From assembly GCF_001467695.1 (NCBI RefSeq), contig NZ_LNYE01000022.1:621813-685812 (forward strand): 64,000 nucleotides of DNA, read 5' to 3'. Both the position numbers and the translations under genes were made by a program. The notes under the pieces are model-generated. The model was given only the letters and a program-made list of their open reading frames with translations. It searched no databases and was not told the origin of the DNA. The DNA is from Legionella gratiana (GTDB lineage Bacteria > Pseudomonadota > Gammaproteobacteria > Legionellales > Legionellaceae). This document shows positions 1 through 8,850 of the stretch, piece after piece (positions within the stretch are counted from its first letter, which is position 1; every line of letters starts with the position of its first letter).

Positions 1-657
1 TTAGTTCGCTGGCAACATCCTGAACATGGATTACTACCGGCAAAATCATTTATCTCCATTGCCGAAAAAACAGGACTCATCGTATCCATAGGTCAATGGG
101 TACTCAATGAGGTATTAAAAGAAATAAGACGTTGGAAAGAAAATAATATAATTCCTCTGCCAGTTGCAGTTAATATCTCTGGTGCGCAATTTAAAACGCA
201 AAGTATTAGTGAGCTTGTAAAAGTAGCCCTGAATGAAACAAATGTGGATGCCAGCTATTTGCAGATAGAATTTACCGAAAGCGTTTCAATTGAGTATACA
301 GAAAAAGTATTAGCGAGTATTGCTGAATTGAAAGCTTTAGGAGTGAGTTTGACTTTAGATGATTTTGGAACTTATTATTCTAGTCTTTCTTATTTACGTG
401 AAAATTTTGTTGATAGAATCAAAGTGGATCAATCATTCGTCAAGGGTATTAATACCTGCAAAAGTGATAATGATTTAGTCATTGCTATTATTCAACTCGC
501 TCACAGCCTCAACTTGAAGGTGGTAGCTGAAGGAATAGAAACTAAGGCACAGATCGCTTTTCTAGAACAAAATGGCATCGATGAACTTCAAGGTTATTAT
601 TTAAGTTATCCAATAAGCCCCCTAGAATGCACCAAATTACTTTCAAAAAAAATGTAA
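1..657 (+). CDS. EAL-domain cyclic-di-GMP phosphodiesterase, C-terminal part
   Basis: The frame is open from the first base, so the gene starts outside the window. The visible part begins within the EAL motif itself (LVRWQHPE) and continues with features of the fold: NISGAQF, QIEFTES with a conserved Glu, LDDFGTYYSSLSYL (metal-binding DDFG), IKVDQSFV, VVAEGIE and QGYYLSYP near the end. EAL domains hydrolyse cyclic di-GMP to pGpG. The DDFG and VAEGIE residues suggest an active domain, although the catalytic Glu of EAL lies just outside. A GGDEF or sensory domain may lie upstream. It ends 10 bases before the convergent RpiB-like gene. The family is certain; activity and partners are not. Confidence 0.93.
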   Translation, partial: LVRWQHPEHGLLPAKSFISIAEKTGLIVSIGQWVLNEVLKEIRRWKENNIIPLPVAVNISGAQFKTQSISELVKVALNETNVDASYLQIEFTESVSIEYTEKVLASIAELKALGVSLTLDDFGTYYSSLSYLRENFVDRIKVDQSFVKGINTCKSDNDLVIAIIQLAHSLNLKVVAEGIETKAQIAFLEQNGIDELQGYYLSYPISPLECTKLLSKKM

Positions 658-667
658 CTCTATGACC

Positions 668-1120
668 TTAGTCATTTTCTCGATATTCACGTTCTATTAA
701 CTCAATTTCCTTAATGACATGCGTATTACGTTCCTCCAACTGTGTATTAAACCAAGCATCCAAGATCTCATTAGCCAAATCTTGAGTTAACAAACGATTC
801 GATAAAGCCAAAACATTCGCTCTATTCCAAATTCGTGCTCCCTTTGTAGTTTGAGCATCTGTACATAAAGCAGCTCTTATTCCTGGGATCTTATTCGCAA
901 CAATAGAAATACCTGTACCCGTCCAACAAAAGAAAATTCCCTCATCACATTCGCCACGTTTGATCGCTTCAGCAGCAGCTCGAGCAGTTTGAATCCATGA
1001 TTCAGTACATCGGGATTTAAGAGCCCCAAATGGAATAACCTGATGACCTAAACGTTCCAATTCTTGAACAACAAAATCATTAACAGGGTAAAGCTCATCA
1101 CTACATACTGCAATTTTCAT
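668..1120 (-). CDS. RpiB/LacAB-family sugar-phosphate isomerase-like protein
   Basis: This 150-residue protein has the RpiB/LacA/LacB fold: MKIAVCSDE at the N-terminus, then TGTGISIVANKIPGIRAALC, which matches the phosphate-binding and anion-hole segment of ribose-5-phosphate isomerase B. The usual SDHAG active-site start is replaced by SDELY, and the usual CGTG is CWTGTG, so it is a divergent member whose substrate cannot be read from sequence. The start has a GGAGG ribosome site. It lies 33 bases downstream of the Sel1-like gene on the same strand and may be cotranscribed with it. The family call is good; ribose-5-phosphate isomerase activity is uncertain. Confidence 0.8.
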   Translation of the reverse strand: MKIAVCSDELYPVNDFVVQELERLGHQVIPFGALKSRCTESWIQTARAAAEAIKRGECDEGIFFCWTGTGISIVANKIPGIRAALCTDAQTTKGARIWNRANVLALSNRLLTQDLANEILDAWFNTQLEERNTHVIKEIELIEREYREND

Positions 1121-1153
1121 TGAAGCTAGCCTCCTTTAGCGAGTATTTTGAAC

Positions 1154-1741
1154 TTATGACTTCTTGCGTTGCATAATTTGAGAAAAAAACTCAGGTTTGT
1201 TCAAACCTATAGACGCAAAAATTTGTGGTACCCTATCCCAAGCCCCCTCCTGCTCAATGCTGGCAACAACTAACTCAAACCCTGCCTTTTTATCGGTTTC
1301 TAATCCCCAACCATTAATAAAACAAAGCCCTCGTAAACGCTTCGCAACAACATGACCTAATGCGATTGCAGCGGACAAATAAGCATGAGCTTCCTCAAAC
1401 AGCTGATTGCATTTTTTCAGATTCGATTCGCTTTTAAAAACCCCTTCATTTTCTAAGTTTTGTCTGAATTTTGCTTCTTCAAGAATCATTTGACCTAATT
1501 GATAATTAGCTTCTGAATCATCAAGAGCAGCCGCTGCCCTGTAACACTCCATATACATTACCTGAGCAAACGGAAATTTTTTTTTGCCAATTAACTTACG
1601 ATAAATGGACGCTAATTCATAATAATATGAAATTTCTTTTTTGAGTACTTCATCACCAGGTTGATTACTCACCCGATTAGCCTGCATTGCTTTTATTTTC
1701 TTAACAATTCGTTTGATTTGCCAACGTTTTAAATAAGCCAT
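1154..1741 (-). CDS. Sel1/TPR-like helical repeat protein
   Basis: A 195-residue protein without signal peptide or membrane segment. Its first 25 residues are very basic. Around residues 78-150 it shows the alternating pattern of Sel1-like repeats: EANYQLGQMILEEA, then AYLSAAIALGHVVAKRLRGLCFINGWGLETDKKAGFEL, with the small-residue and GxG spacing of that repeat. Sel1 repeats are protein-protein scaffolds and are common in Legionella, including in host-directed proteins. A GGAG ribosome site precedes the ATG. It sits between two small genes on the same strand. No enzyme function is visible; a bacterial scaffold or a translocated protein are both possible. Confidence 0.6.
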   Translation of the reverse strand: MAYLKRWQIKRIVKKIKAMQANRVSNQPGDEVLKKEISYYYELASIYRKLIGKKKFPFAQVMYMECYRAAAALDDSEANYQLGQMILEEAKFRQNLENEGVFKSESNLKKCNQLFEEAHAYLSAAIALGHVVAKRLRGLCFINGWGLETDKKAGFELVVASIEQEGAWDRVPQIFASIGLNKPEFFSQIMQRKKS

Positions 1742-1762
1742 AATGACTCCTACACTATTTTG

Positions 1763-2215
1763 TTAAGATTGAATAAGATATTGTAATGAAAAAATAAGAA
1801 AAACAAACAGAATCATTAAGCCTAGAATTTTAAGTGCAAAAACCATTGACTCTCGTCGTGCTCTTCTTTTTTCTTGATTATAAAGTTTCCCTTGTTCTTC
1901 CTCGCTTTCTTGCTCTTCTTTATATATTTGATTATCGATGTAATTTGAAACTACATATGAAATAAGACCAGTAATAGTACTTGGGATAAAAAAGATAAGC
2001 CAAACCATCGTTTTACTAGCCTCTATACTGTAATCATATTCCTCTTGAAATAAGTTCAACAGCGCTAAAATAAAATATGGAACATTATAGTTTAGATCCC
2101 AAATGAAAAACGGCAAAATATATACACTAAAAACAAATAATCCCAGGCTAATCATTAAACAGATCATACCTAAGATATAAAGTTTTTGATTACGACTGAA
2201 TCGATCCTGTTCCAT
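1763..2215 (-). CDS. Small integral membrane protein, unknown function
   Basis: A 150-residue protein that I do not recognise. It has three or four hydrophobic segments: near residues 10-38 (LGMICLMISLGLFVFSVYIL), 42-56, 70-92 (VWLIFFIPSTITGLISYVVS) and 126-147. Between the third and last lies a strongly charged stretch with EEQESEEEQGK and KRRARRE, probably a cytoplasmic loop. It is the first gene of a possible three-gene minus-strand group with the Sel1-like and RpiB-like genes and is divergent from ppsR. Base composition resembles its neighbours. Function unknown. Confidence 0.6.
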   Translation of the reverse strand: MEQDRFSRNQKLYILGMICLMISLGLFVFSVYILPFFIWDLNYNVPYFILALLNLFQEEYDYSIEASKTMVWLIFFIPSTITGLISYVVSNYIDNQIYKEEQESEEEQGKLYNQEKRRARRESMVFALKILGLMILFVFLIFSLQYLIQS

Positions 2216-2348
2216 ATCTACCCTAAAACATTACTTCTTGTTAATTTTAAGATAGCAGATAGACGTAAAGAAGTACACTTACTGGTTATATTAACTAATT
2301 CATTTTAAAATGGATTATGTATCTTTATTTTTAACTCAAGGGCGTCAC

Positions 2349-3164
2349 ATGAAACGTTATGTTTTTATGATCTCAGATGGTACAGGAATCACAGCTGAAA
2401 CTTTAGGTCATAGTTTAATTACTCAATTCGAAAATATAAAATTTGAGCGACTTACCATTCCTTATGTTGATTCCTTAAAAAAAGCCGAACAAGTTGTTCA
2501 TCAAATTGATAAAGCGTGTAATGAACAAAAAGTTAAACCATTAGTATTTATGACTTTGATTGATCCTGAAATAAGAAATTATTTAAAAAAAGCAAATGCG
2601 TGCGTATTTGATTTATTTAGTACTTTTATTGGACCTATGGAAGAAGAGCTCCATGAAAAATCTTCTTATACAGTTGGACGAACTCATGGAGTAGTCAATA
2701 ATAAACTCTATTTACATCGGCTTGAAGCAATTGATTTTGCGTTATCTCATGATGATGGCATCAAAACTCGTGGATATGATAAAGCAGATATTATTCTTAT
2801 TGGCGTTTCACGTTGTGGAAAAACACCCAGCTGTTTATATATGGCGTTACAGTATGGAATTTTAGCTGCAAATTATCCGTTCACAGAAGAAGAAATGATT
2901 GGTTTTAAGTTGCCTGAAGTACTCAGACCCTATAAAAATAAACTGTTTGGATTAACCATTGACTCAAAACGTCTACAACAAATTAGAGCAGAACGTAGGC
3001 CTAATAGCAAATATGCTTCTCCAGAACAATGTCGACTAGAGGTATCTGAAGTTGAAGCTATGTACCAAAAAGAAAGAATTCCTTATATTAATTCAACCAA
3101 ATATTCGATTGAGGAAATATCTACCAAAATCCTTGCTGCATCGGGAATACAACGTAAAATCTAA
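2349..3164 (+). CDS. ppsR: PEP synthase regulatory protein (bifunctional kinase/pyrophosphorylase)
   Basis: This 271-residue protein matches the DUF299 family. PpsR inactivates phosphoenolpyruvate synthase by ADP-dependent phosphorylation of its active-site threonine and reactivates it by phosphate-dependent dephosphorylation. The protein opens with YVFMISDGTGITAETLG, as expected, and carries the nucleotide-binding loop GVSRCGKTPS near residue 150. The ATG at 2349 is preferred over an upstream ATG at 2310 because it has an AAGGG ribosome site and gives the usual N-terminus. It is divergent from the small membrane protein gene and converges on the chitinase gene, with only 14 bases between the stops. 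The pps gene is not in this window. Confidence 0.93.
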   Translation: MKRYVFMISDGTGITAETLGHSLITQFENIKFERLTIPYVDSLKKAEQVVHQIDKACNEQKVKPLVFMTLIDPEIRNYLKKANACVFDLFSTFIGPMEEELHEKSSYTVGRTHGVVNNKLYLHRLEAIDFALSHDDGIKTRGYDKADIILIGVSRCGKTPSCLYMALQYGILAANYPFTEEEMIGFKLPEVLRPYKNKLFGLTIDSKRLQQIRAERRPNSKYASPEQCRLEVSEVEAMYQKERIPYINSTKYSIEEISTKILAASGIQRKI

Positions 3165-3178
3165 TTAACACTTACGAA

Positions 3179-4669
3179 TTATTTTGCAGTGCTAGGAAAT
3201 TCTGCATTACAGTCGTATCGACTGTCATTGCTTAAAAAAGTCTTACAACTTTGGTTAATGGTATATTTTACTGTAGTCGCGTCAGGCACAGCATCATTTT
3301 TCTTGGAATACATTTGCCAAATAATTACTCCATCACTTTCTTTCTGTTGTTGAAGAATTTGATCGACTAACTGATTTGTAAGCTGTAATTGGCCATTAAT
3401 ATTTTTTGGATAAGCCGGTTGATTGACTTCAAAACCAAATTGTATTTTTGATTTAATATTATATTTAGCAGGCAAGAAAGTGACTTTGCCAATATTATCT
3501 ATTGTTAAAATAGGCTTACTCTCATGTTCTGATTTGAGCCAATTACTATAGTCTTTCATATAGGCACTGACCTGTCCTGGTAAATCTAAAGGCCCATTTG
3601 CATAGGGGGCACATAAAGCTTGATTATCGCCACAAAGATCATAAGTCATTAATCCTAAACTATCAAAGCGCGAAACAATCGCTTCATCCTTGTTCGCTAA
3701 GCTATACCACAAACCTTTTAAATTACCTTTCCACCAAAGACCGCCTTTTGTATAAATATCAGCCAATCTATCACCATAAACAAAACCTGTAATAGGACGA
3801 GCTCCGACTGGTGGAGCAGCTGTAGCAAATTTAAGATATTTTGCGCCAGGATCATCAATGATTGCATGCAAAATAGCATGTACTTTTTCCACAGTTTTGG
3901 GCATGACAAAAGAAGAGCCTGAGCCTGTACCATACTTCATTAAATTGTTATAAGTCGGTCCTCCTGCTTTTAAAATACTTTGTGCAATATCTGTTGACCA
4001 TTCACCGCTTGCACTTGGTCCCCAATTTATCGCGTATTTATCAGCATGCCAAAATTCTTCATAATCAATGTCGATCCCATCTACACCTAGATCATTAGCT
4101 AGTTTAATTAAATTCGCATAAGAAGTTTTTGCTTTAGAGGCCTGCGCTTGATCAGTAGGATCAGGAAACCAGTCGTAAAAAATATTATGAGTAGGTGAAG
4201 ACAGAGGACCACATGCTTCTTTGTCTACGTCAATGTTACAACTGTAATTCCAACCACCTACTGACAAAAAAGTTTGAATTTGCTTCTCTTTCGATAAGTT
4301 GATCGCTGCCTTTAATGCCTGAAAAGCTTGCGCCCCTTTTCCATCATGATCAGTGTAATAACCTAATATCCCCGTACCTGCAAGGTTACCAGACAGATAA
4401 CTAATTAATGTCGGTCTCACAAATGAAAAAAGAACACGATTAAAATTAGCTTTTTGAATTTTAGTTAAATCATTTACGTATTGCTGCAATTGTTCTGGTG
4501 TATCAATAAGTAAATAAACAGAAACAATTTTCTCACCTTGACTAAAATCTGTATTCATTAATGCTGCATTTGCGAACTTCGAAAATAACGTAGGAGAACA
4601 ACTAAATATCAATGCAGCATATAATACAGAAGAGGAAATCCTTTTTAAGTTCATTATCTTAGTCCACAA
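3179..4669 (-). CDS. Secreted chitinase, glycoside hydrolase family 18
   Basis: A 496-residue protein with an N-terminal signal peptide (basic residues, then a hydrophobic core near 12-30, likely cut after KFANA). The catalytic DxxDxDxE motif is intact as DGIDIDYE at residues 197-204, with Glu204 the proton donor, and SVGGW near 136-140 is the other conserved GH18 strand. It hydrolyses beta-1,4 N-acetylglucosamine polymers and would act outside the cell, probably after type II secretion as for the L. pneumophila chitinase. The TTG at 4669 has a good GGAGG site 5 bases away; the next ATG, at 4654, lacks one. No chitin-binding module is visible, and the late-residue aromatic QMYSKKNDA resembles the GH18 C-terminal strand. 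Confidence 0.9.
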   Translation of the reverse strand: MWTKIMNLKRISSSVLYAALIFSCSPTLFSKFANAALMNTDFSQGEKIVSVYLLIDTPEQLQQYVNDLTKIQKANFNRVLFSFVRPTLISYLSGNLAGTGILGYYTDHDGKGAQAFQALKAAINLSKEKQIQTFLSVGGWNYSCNIDVDKEACGPLSSPTHNIFYDWFPDPTDQAQASKAKTSYANLIKLANDLGVDGIDIDYEEFWHADKYAINWGPSASGEWSTDIAQSILKAGGPTYNNLMKYGTGSGSSFVMPKTVEKVHAILHAIIDDPGAKYLKFATAAPPVGARPITGFVYGDRLADIYTKGGLWWKGNLKGLWYSLANKDEAIVSRFDSLGLMTYDLCGDNQALCAPYANGPLDLPGQVSAYMKDYSNWLKSEHESKPILTIDNIGKVTFLPAKYNIKSKIQFGFEVNQPAYPKNINGQLQLTNQLVDQILQQQKESDGVIIWQMYSKKNDAVPDATTVKYTINQSCKTFLSNDSRYDCNAEFPSTAK

Positions 4670-4734
4670 TTAAACCTCCATGGTTAAATTATAATCACAT
4701 ATTAAGGATAAGCAAATTTCCACAGGCAATTGTT

Positions 4735-4938
4735 ATGTCCCTGGATCATGATGGGTGTACAGCGAGACAAGTTTACGAAAATAATTCAGAACACATAAAC
4801 TTAGTTGATACATTTAAAGAGGGTAAACAAGGTTTAGTTGATGAAATTAAGTGATATCTTAGTGATAGTACAAAAGTAATTCTTTGCGTTGGTTCTAATC
4901 GACAAGATATACATAAAGATTTAGAAAATTTGAATTAA
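4735..4938 (+). pseudogene. Relic of a HAD-like coding sequence with an in-frame stop
   Basis: Reading from ATG 4735, 39 codons give a protein starting MSLDHDGCTARQVYE and end at TGA 4852-4854. The same frame then continues for 27 codons with YLSDSTKVILCVGSNRQD and ends at 4936. DHDGC resembles HAD motif I (DxDG) and VILCVGSN resembles motif II, at a plausible spacing if the TGA is read through. No intact downstream frame supplies motifs III and IV. I read this as the 5' end of a dead HAD-like gene. The rest of the 515-base gap holds only hairpins. Confidence 0.5.
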
Positions 4939-5040
4939 AGCATTGAATCATAATTTCCAATAACAACGAATCATGGCCTACTCTGCCCGCAAAACTTATC
5001 ACCGATTTCAATTGAGTATGCCGAAATTCCAGAAAATTTC

Positions 5041-5063
5041 AGGTAACTATTGAACAGTTACCT
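5041..5063. repeat. Perfect 8-bp hairpin
   Basis: AGGTAACT and AGTTACCT form a perfect 8-base stem with a 7-base loop just after the HAD-like relic. There is no T run after it, so it is noted only as structure in the gap upstream of the stronger hairpin at 5085. Confidence 0.4.
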
Positions 5064-5084
5064 GATAATTAAAATTCAATTCTT

Positions 5085-5112
5085 AAGAGCTCATTTTAAA
5101 TGAGCTCTTTTT
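5085..5112 (+). terminator. Rho-independent terminator
   Basis: A perfect 10-base stem (AAGAGCTCAT / ATGAGCTCTT, 5085-5094 and 5100-5109) with a 5-base loop is followed by TTTTTACTTTTA on the plus strand. It would end plus-strand transcription through the relic. It lies about 75 bases past the prpD stop, but has no good T run on the minus strand. Confidence 0.7.
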
Positions 5113-5184
5113 ACTTTTAATCCTGCTTACTCGATAGATCCAAAACCTTCAGAACCCAAGCTCTATACTAGAACTTCAAGCGTA

Positions 5185-6633
5185 TCAGGCAGTAACCCAT
5201 AATTGCATAAAATCATCAACTTTCATTGCCGCAAGTACATTTGTATCACTCATGACCTGGATGATTTTCGCTACACGTTCATCGGAAAATTGGGTATTCA
5301 AATTCTTTTTAAATTTAGATAATAAAACAGGGATACCTTCTTCACGTCGACGTTTATGGCCGATTGGATATTCAACAGTTATTAAATCACTTTCGCTCCC
5401 ATCTTTAAAAATCAATTTAATACTATTAGCAATTGAGCGCTTTTCTGGATCATGGTACTCGCGAGAAAAAAGTTCATTTTCAGTAACATGCATTTTTGCA
5501 CGCAAAGCATCAATTCGAGGATCAGCAGCCACATCATCTTCATAATGTTCTGCTTTTAAATCTCCGAATAATAAACCTATAGCCACCATATACTGCAAAC
5601 AATGATCGCGATCCGCAGGATTATGCAAAGCACCTTGTTTACTAATAATGCGAATTGCAGACTCATGGGTTACCAGATCAATTCTAGCTATATCATCAAA
5701 CCGATGTTTTACAATGGGATGTAACTTTACAGCACATTCCACAGCCGTTTGTGCATGAAACTCGGCCGGATAGGAGAGCTTAAATAAAACATTCTCCATC
5801 ACATAGCTTTCATAAGGGCGTTGAAACTTAAACGGTTTTTTGCCAAATAGAACATCATAAAAACCCCAAGTGGGTACAGTTAAAGCACTTGGATAACCCA
5901 TTTCTCCGGCTTTAGCAATTAAGGCTAATCGTACTGCTCTTGATGTTGCATCTCCTGCTGCCCAAGATTTTCGTGATCCTGCATTTGGCGCATGTCTGTA
6001 AGTTCTTAGGCTTTGGCCATCAACAAAAACTTGAGATAAAGTTTTAAGCATCATATCTCTGTCAGCACCTAAGAGTTGGGCTGCAACAGCTGCACTAGCA
6101 ATTTTTACTAAAAATACATGGTCCAAACCGACACGGTTAAAACTGTTTTCAAGAGCCAAACAACCTTGAATTTCATGTGCTTTAATCATGGCAGTCAGTA
6201 CATCTTGCATTAAGATTGGCGCCTTACCTTGAGAACAATTTTGTCTGCACATATAGTCGGCAACTGCGAGTATGGCACCTAAATTATCAGAAGGGTGGCC
6301 CCATTCAGCAGCAAGCCATGTATCATTGAAATCAAGCCAACGAATCATAGTTCCAATATTAAAAGCCGCCTGAACCGGATCTAATTCATAAGTTGTGCCA
6401 GGAACTCGTGCCCCACCGGCGAGGACGGCTCCGGGAACAACGGGGCCTAAGAGCTTAGTGCATTCAGAAAAATTGAGCGCCAGAATCCCGCAGCCAAGAG
6501 TATCCATCAAACATAATCGTGCTGTCTCATAAGCTACAACACTGTCAATTTTTTTATTTAATACATAATCTGCAATATCTATCATCACCTGATCATAGTC
6601 AGGCTTAATATTATCTTCGACATAACCGTGCAT
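5185..6633 (-). CDS. prpD: 2-methylcitrate dehydratase
   Basis: A 482-residue MmgE/PrpD-family protein, the usual length for PrpD. It converts 2-methylcitrate to 2-methyl-cis-aconitate in the methylcitrate cycle that removes propionyl-CoA. Family stretches visible include [12 protein letters not shown] near residue 45, [12 protein letters not shown] near 115, [18 protein letters not shown], and [13 protein letters not shown] near 290. It is the last gene of the minus-strand prpB-prpC-prpD set and is separated from prpC by 167 bases, an unusual gap that contains palindromic repeats. The ATG at 6633 has an AGAGGA site close by. prpF and acnD are not seen. Confidence 0.95.
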   Translation of the reverse strand: MHGYVEDNIKPDYDQVMIDIADYVLNKKIDSVVAYETARLCLMDTLGCGILALNFSECTKLLGPVVPGAVLAGGARVPGTTYELDPVQAAFNIGTMIRWLDFNDTWLAAEWGHPSDNLGAILAVADYMCRQNCSQGKAPILMQDVLTAMIKAHEIQGCLALENSFNRVGLDHVFLVKIASAAVAAQLLGADRDMMLKTLSQVFVDGQSLRTYRHAPNAGSRKSWAAGDATSRAVRLALIAKAGEMGYPSALTVPTWGFYDVLFGKKPFKFQRPYESYVMENVLFKLSYPAEFHAQTAVECAVKLHPIVKHRFDDIARIDLVTHESAIRIISKQGALHNPADRDHCLQYMVAIGLLFGDLKAEHYEDDVAADPRIDALRAKMHVTENELFSREYHDPEKRSIANSIKLIFKDGSESDLITVEYPIGHKRRREEGIPVLLSKFKKNLNTQFSDERVAKIIQVMSDTNVLAAMKVDDFMQLWVTA

Positions 6634-6675
6634 ATGTTCCTCTTATATCGCTGTTCAGTTAAACACCCTACTCTA

Positions 6676-6750
6676 TAGCCTGGGTACAGCAGCATAATCC
6701 AGGTTTTAAGAGTCGGAAAATCCAGGTTAAGGCTTCGCCTTCATCTGGGC
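6676..6750. repeat. Pair of imperfect palindromes between prpC and prpD
   Basis: Two short imperfect palindromes lie side by side: one built on GCCTGG ... ATCCAGG (about 6676-6703) and one on CCAGGTTAAGGC TTCG CCTTCATCTGGG (about 6722-6749). They resemble REP-type intergenic elements, and a related GTAGCC... palindrome occurs at 32127. They split the prp gene set, so they may modulate prpD mRNA, but this is inference. Confidence 0.4.
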
Positions 6751-6800
6751 TAAGTCATTTAATGGCGATGCCACTGACTGGTTCTATTTTTAACAAGCAA

Positions 6801-7919
6801 TTAACCTCTTTCTTCAATTGGAGGAAATTTTTGAGGTTCTGGACCAGTATACTCAGAAGTAGGTCTTATAAGCTTATTATTGGATCTTTGTTCAAATACA
6901 TGTGCAGCCCATCCTGTAATACGAGACATCACAAAAATTGGCGTGAATAAGAAAGTAGGAATGCCGCAATAATGATAGGCTGAAGCACTATAAAAATCCA
7001 AATTGGGGAATAGTTTTTTCTCATTCCACATTACTTCTTCAATCCGTTCCGAAACATGATATAAAAGAAGATCATTTTTCTCTTCACCTAAACGAAATGA
7101 CCACTTTTTAATGATATCAGAACGAGGATCACTCGTAGTATATACCCTATGACCAAATCCCATAACGAGTGCTTTGTTAAGCAACATTTTTTTCAATTCG
7201 GTTTCTGCTTCATCAGGATTTTTAAACCGCTCTATAAGTGCCATTGCTGCCTCGTTAGCACCACCATGTAAAGGACCGCGTAATGTACCTATAGCACTAG
7301 TAATTGCAGAATAAAAATCAGCAAGTGTTGCAGCAGTGACACGTGCAGCAAAGGTTGATGCATTAAACTCATGTTCCGCATATAAAATCAAAGATACATT
7401 CATCATCTGAGATTCTGCTTTACTTGGTTTTCTACCATGCAGTAATGTAAGAAAATGTGCCCCAGTTGTTTGTTCCTCGCTTAAACCAGATATCTCTTTG
7501 TTTTGGAAATGCCACGCATACCAGTAACACATCATTCCTGGGAACAAAGCTAACAAACGATCAGCGATTTGATGTTCTTGTGAGAAACTTTCTTCAGGCT
7601 CAATATTCCCTAGAAAGGAGCATCCAGTTCTTAGTACATCCATCGGATGCGTGTTTTTAGGGATCATCTTGAGTATCGATTTTAAACTCTCAGGCAATGT
7701 TCTAAGACTAACTAATCTTGCTGTATATTCAGTTAATTCTTTTTGAGTAGGTAACTTTCCATAGAGCAATAAATACGCCACTTCTTCAAAAGTAGCGTAT
7801 TCTGCTAAATCATCAATTGAATAACCTCTATAATTAAGCCCTTTCCCCGCTAGTCCAACTGTGCAAATTGCTGATTGACCAGCAACCACACCGGCTAAGC
7901 CGCCGCTTTTAACGCTCAT
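6801..7919 (-). CDS. prpC: 2-methylcitrate synthase
   Basis: A 372-residue citrate-synthase-family protein. It condenses propionyl-CoA with oxaloacetate to 2-methylcitrate. The catalytic elements are present: HGGANEAAM near residue 218, [14 protein letters not shown] near 257 with the active-site His, and [14 protein letters not shown] near 310 with the catalytic Asp. The short N-terminus ([17 protein letters not shown]) and length fit PrpC rather than the longer GltA. The ATG overlaps the end of prpB by 11 bases and has a GGAGG site inside prpB, so the two are translationally coupled. The pair PrpB/PrpC next to PrpD makes the methylcitrate assignment secure. Confidence 0.95.
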   Translation of the reverse strand: MSVKSGGLAGVVAGQSAICTVGLAGKGLNYRGYSIDDLAEYATFEEVAYLLLYGKLPTQKELTEYTARLVSLRTLPESLKSILKMIPKNTHPMDVLRTGCSFLGNIEPEESFSQEHQIADRLLALFPGMMCYWYAWHFQNKEISGLSEEQTTGAHFLTLLHGRKPSKAESQMMNVSLILYAEHEFNASTFAARVTAATLADFYSAITSAIGTLRGPLHGGANEAAMALIERFKNPDEAETELKKMLLNKALVMGFGHRVYTTSDPRSDIIKKWSFRLGEEKNDLLLYHVSERIEEVMWNEKKLFPNLDFYSASAYHYCGIPTFLFTPIFVMSRITGWAAHVFEQRSNNKLIRPTSEYTGPEPQKFPPIEERG

Positions 7920-8793
7920 TATCTTCCTCCATCAATTGGTCTAGTTTTAGTTCATATTGATAATAACCAAGTACCTCGTATAACTCTTCTCGAGTTTGCA
8001 TCTTATCAAGCATGGTTTTTTGCGTTCCATCATTAAGAATTGTGCGATAGGTATCTAAAGCAGCTTGAGACATAGCTCTAAATGCACTTAAAGGATATAA
8101 AATTAAAGATACCCCTACGTCATTAAGTTCTTCCCGACGAAACAAAGGCGTTTTGCCAAATTCAGTAATATTAGCCAGAACAGGGACGTGAACTTTTTGA
8201 GTAAACACATGATATTCTTCTAAGCGAGTCATAGCCTCAGGAAATATCATATCGGCACCCAACTCGATACAAAATAATGCCCGTTCAATCGCTGCATTCA
8301 TTCCCTCAACTGCATAGGCATCGGTTCTCGCCATAATCACAAAATCGGGATCTTGCCGCGCATCCACAGCTGATTTAATTCTATCCCCCATTTCCTTCAT
8401 AGATACAATTGCTTTATTAGGTCTATGGCCACATCTCTTTGCAAGAACTTGATCTTCAATATGAATGGCAGCAACTCCGGTCTTTTCCATGAGTTTTACT
8501 GTGCGAGCAATATTAAAAGCATGTCCCCATCCAGTATCTACATCTACAAGAAGGGGTAAAGAACAAGCCTCGGTGATTCTTCGTGCATCTTCAAGAACTT
8601 GTGATAAATTAGTCATACCAAGATCGGGTAAACCATAAGAAGCATTCGCGACTCCAGCTCCAGAAAGATAGATTGCTTTAGCTCCAGCAAATTGCGCGAG
8701 CATAGCAGAATAAGCATTAATTGTACCTAATACAGGCAAGGGTTTGTGTTCTTTGATTATTCGTTTGAAATTTTTGCCTATAGAATCGGCCAT
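7909..8793 (-). CDS. prpB: 2-methylisocitrate lyase
   Basis: A 294-residue isocitrate-lyase-superfamily enzyme that cleaves 2-methylisocitrate to pyruvate and succinate. The signature KRCGH is at residues 119-123 with the catalytic Cys121; the metal and substrate loop [14 protein letters not shown] is at 81-94, and IEDQ follows. The ATG at 8793 has an AAGGAG site 9 bases upstream; a TTG one codon earlier is less likely. It is the first gene of the prp set and its 3' end overlaps prpC. No divergent PrpR regulator is present in this window, so control is probably from elsewhere. Confidence 0.95.
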   Translation of the reverse strand: MADSIGKNFKRIIKEHKPLPVLGTINAYSAMLAQFAGAKAIYLSGAGVANASYGLPDLGMTNLSQVLEDARRITEACSLPLLVDVDTGWGHAFNIARTVKLMEKTGVAAIHIEDQVLAKRCGHRPNKAIVSMKEMGDRIKSAVDARQDPDFVIMARTDAYAVEGMNAAIERALFCIELGADMIFPEAMTRLEEYHVFTQKVHVPVLANITEFGKTPLFRREELNDVGVSLILYPLSAFRAMSQAALDTYRTILNDGTQKTMLDKMQTREELYEVLGYYQYELKLDQLMEEDNER

Positions 8794-8850
8794 CAACTGT
8801 CACTCCTTGAACTTTAAAGCATAGTATTATGCGCTAATGAGAGATTCATC

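Noticed and set aside
4670-5184. A complete second gene in this gap
   Set aside because: Only the short HAD-like relic with a stop is present; no further frame of useful length was found.
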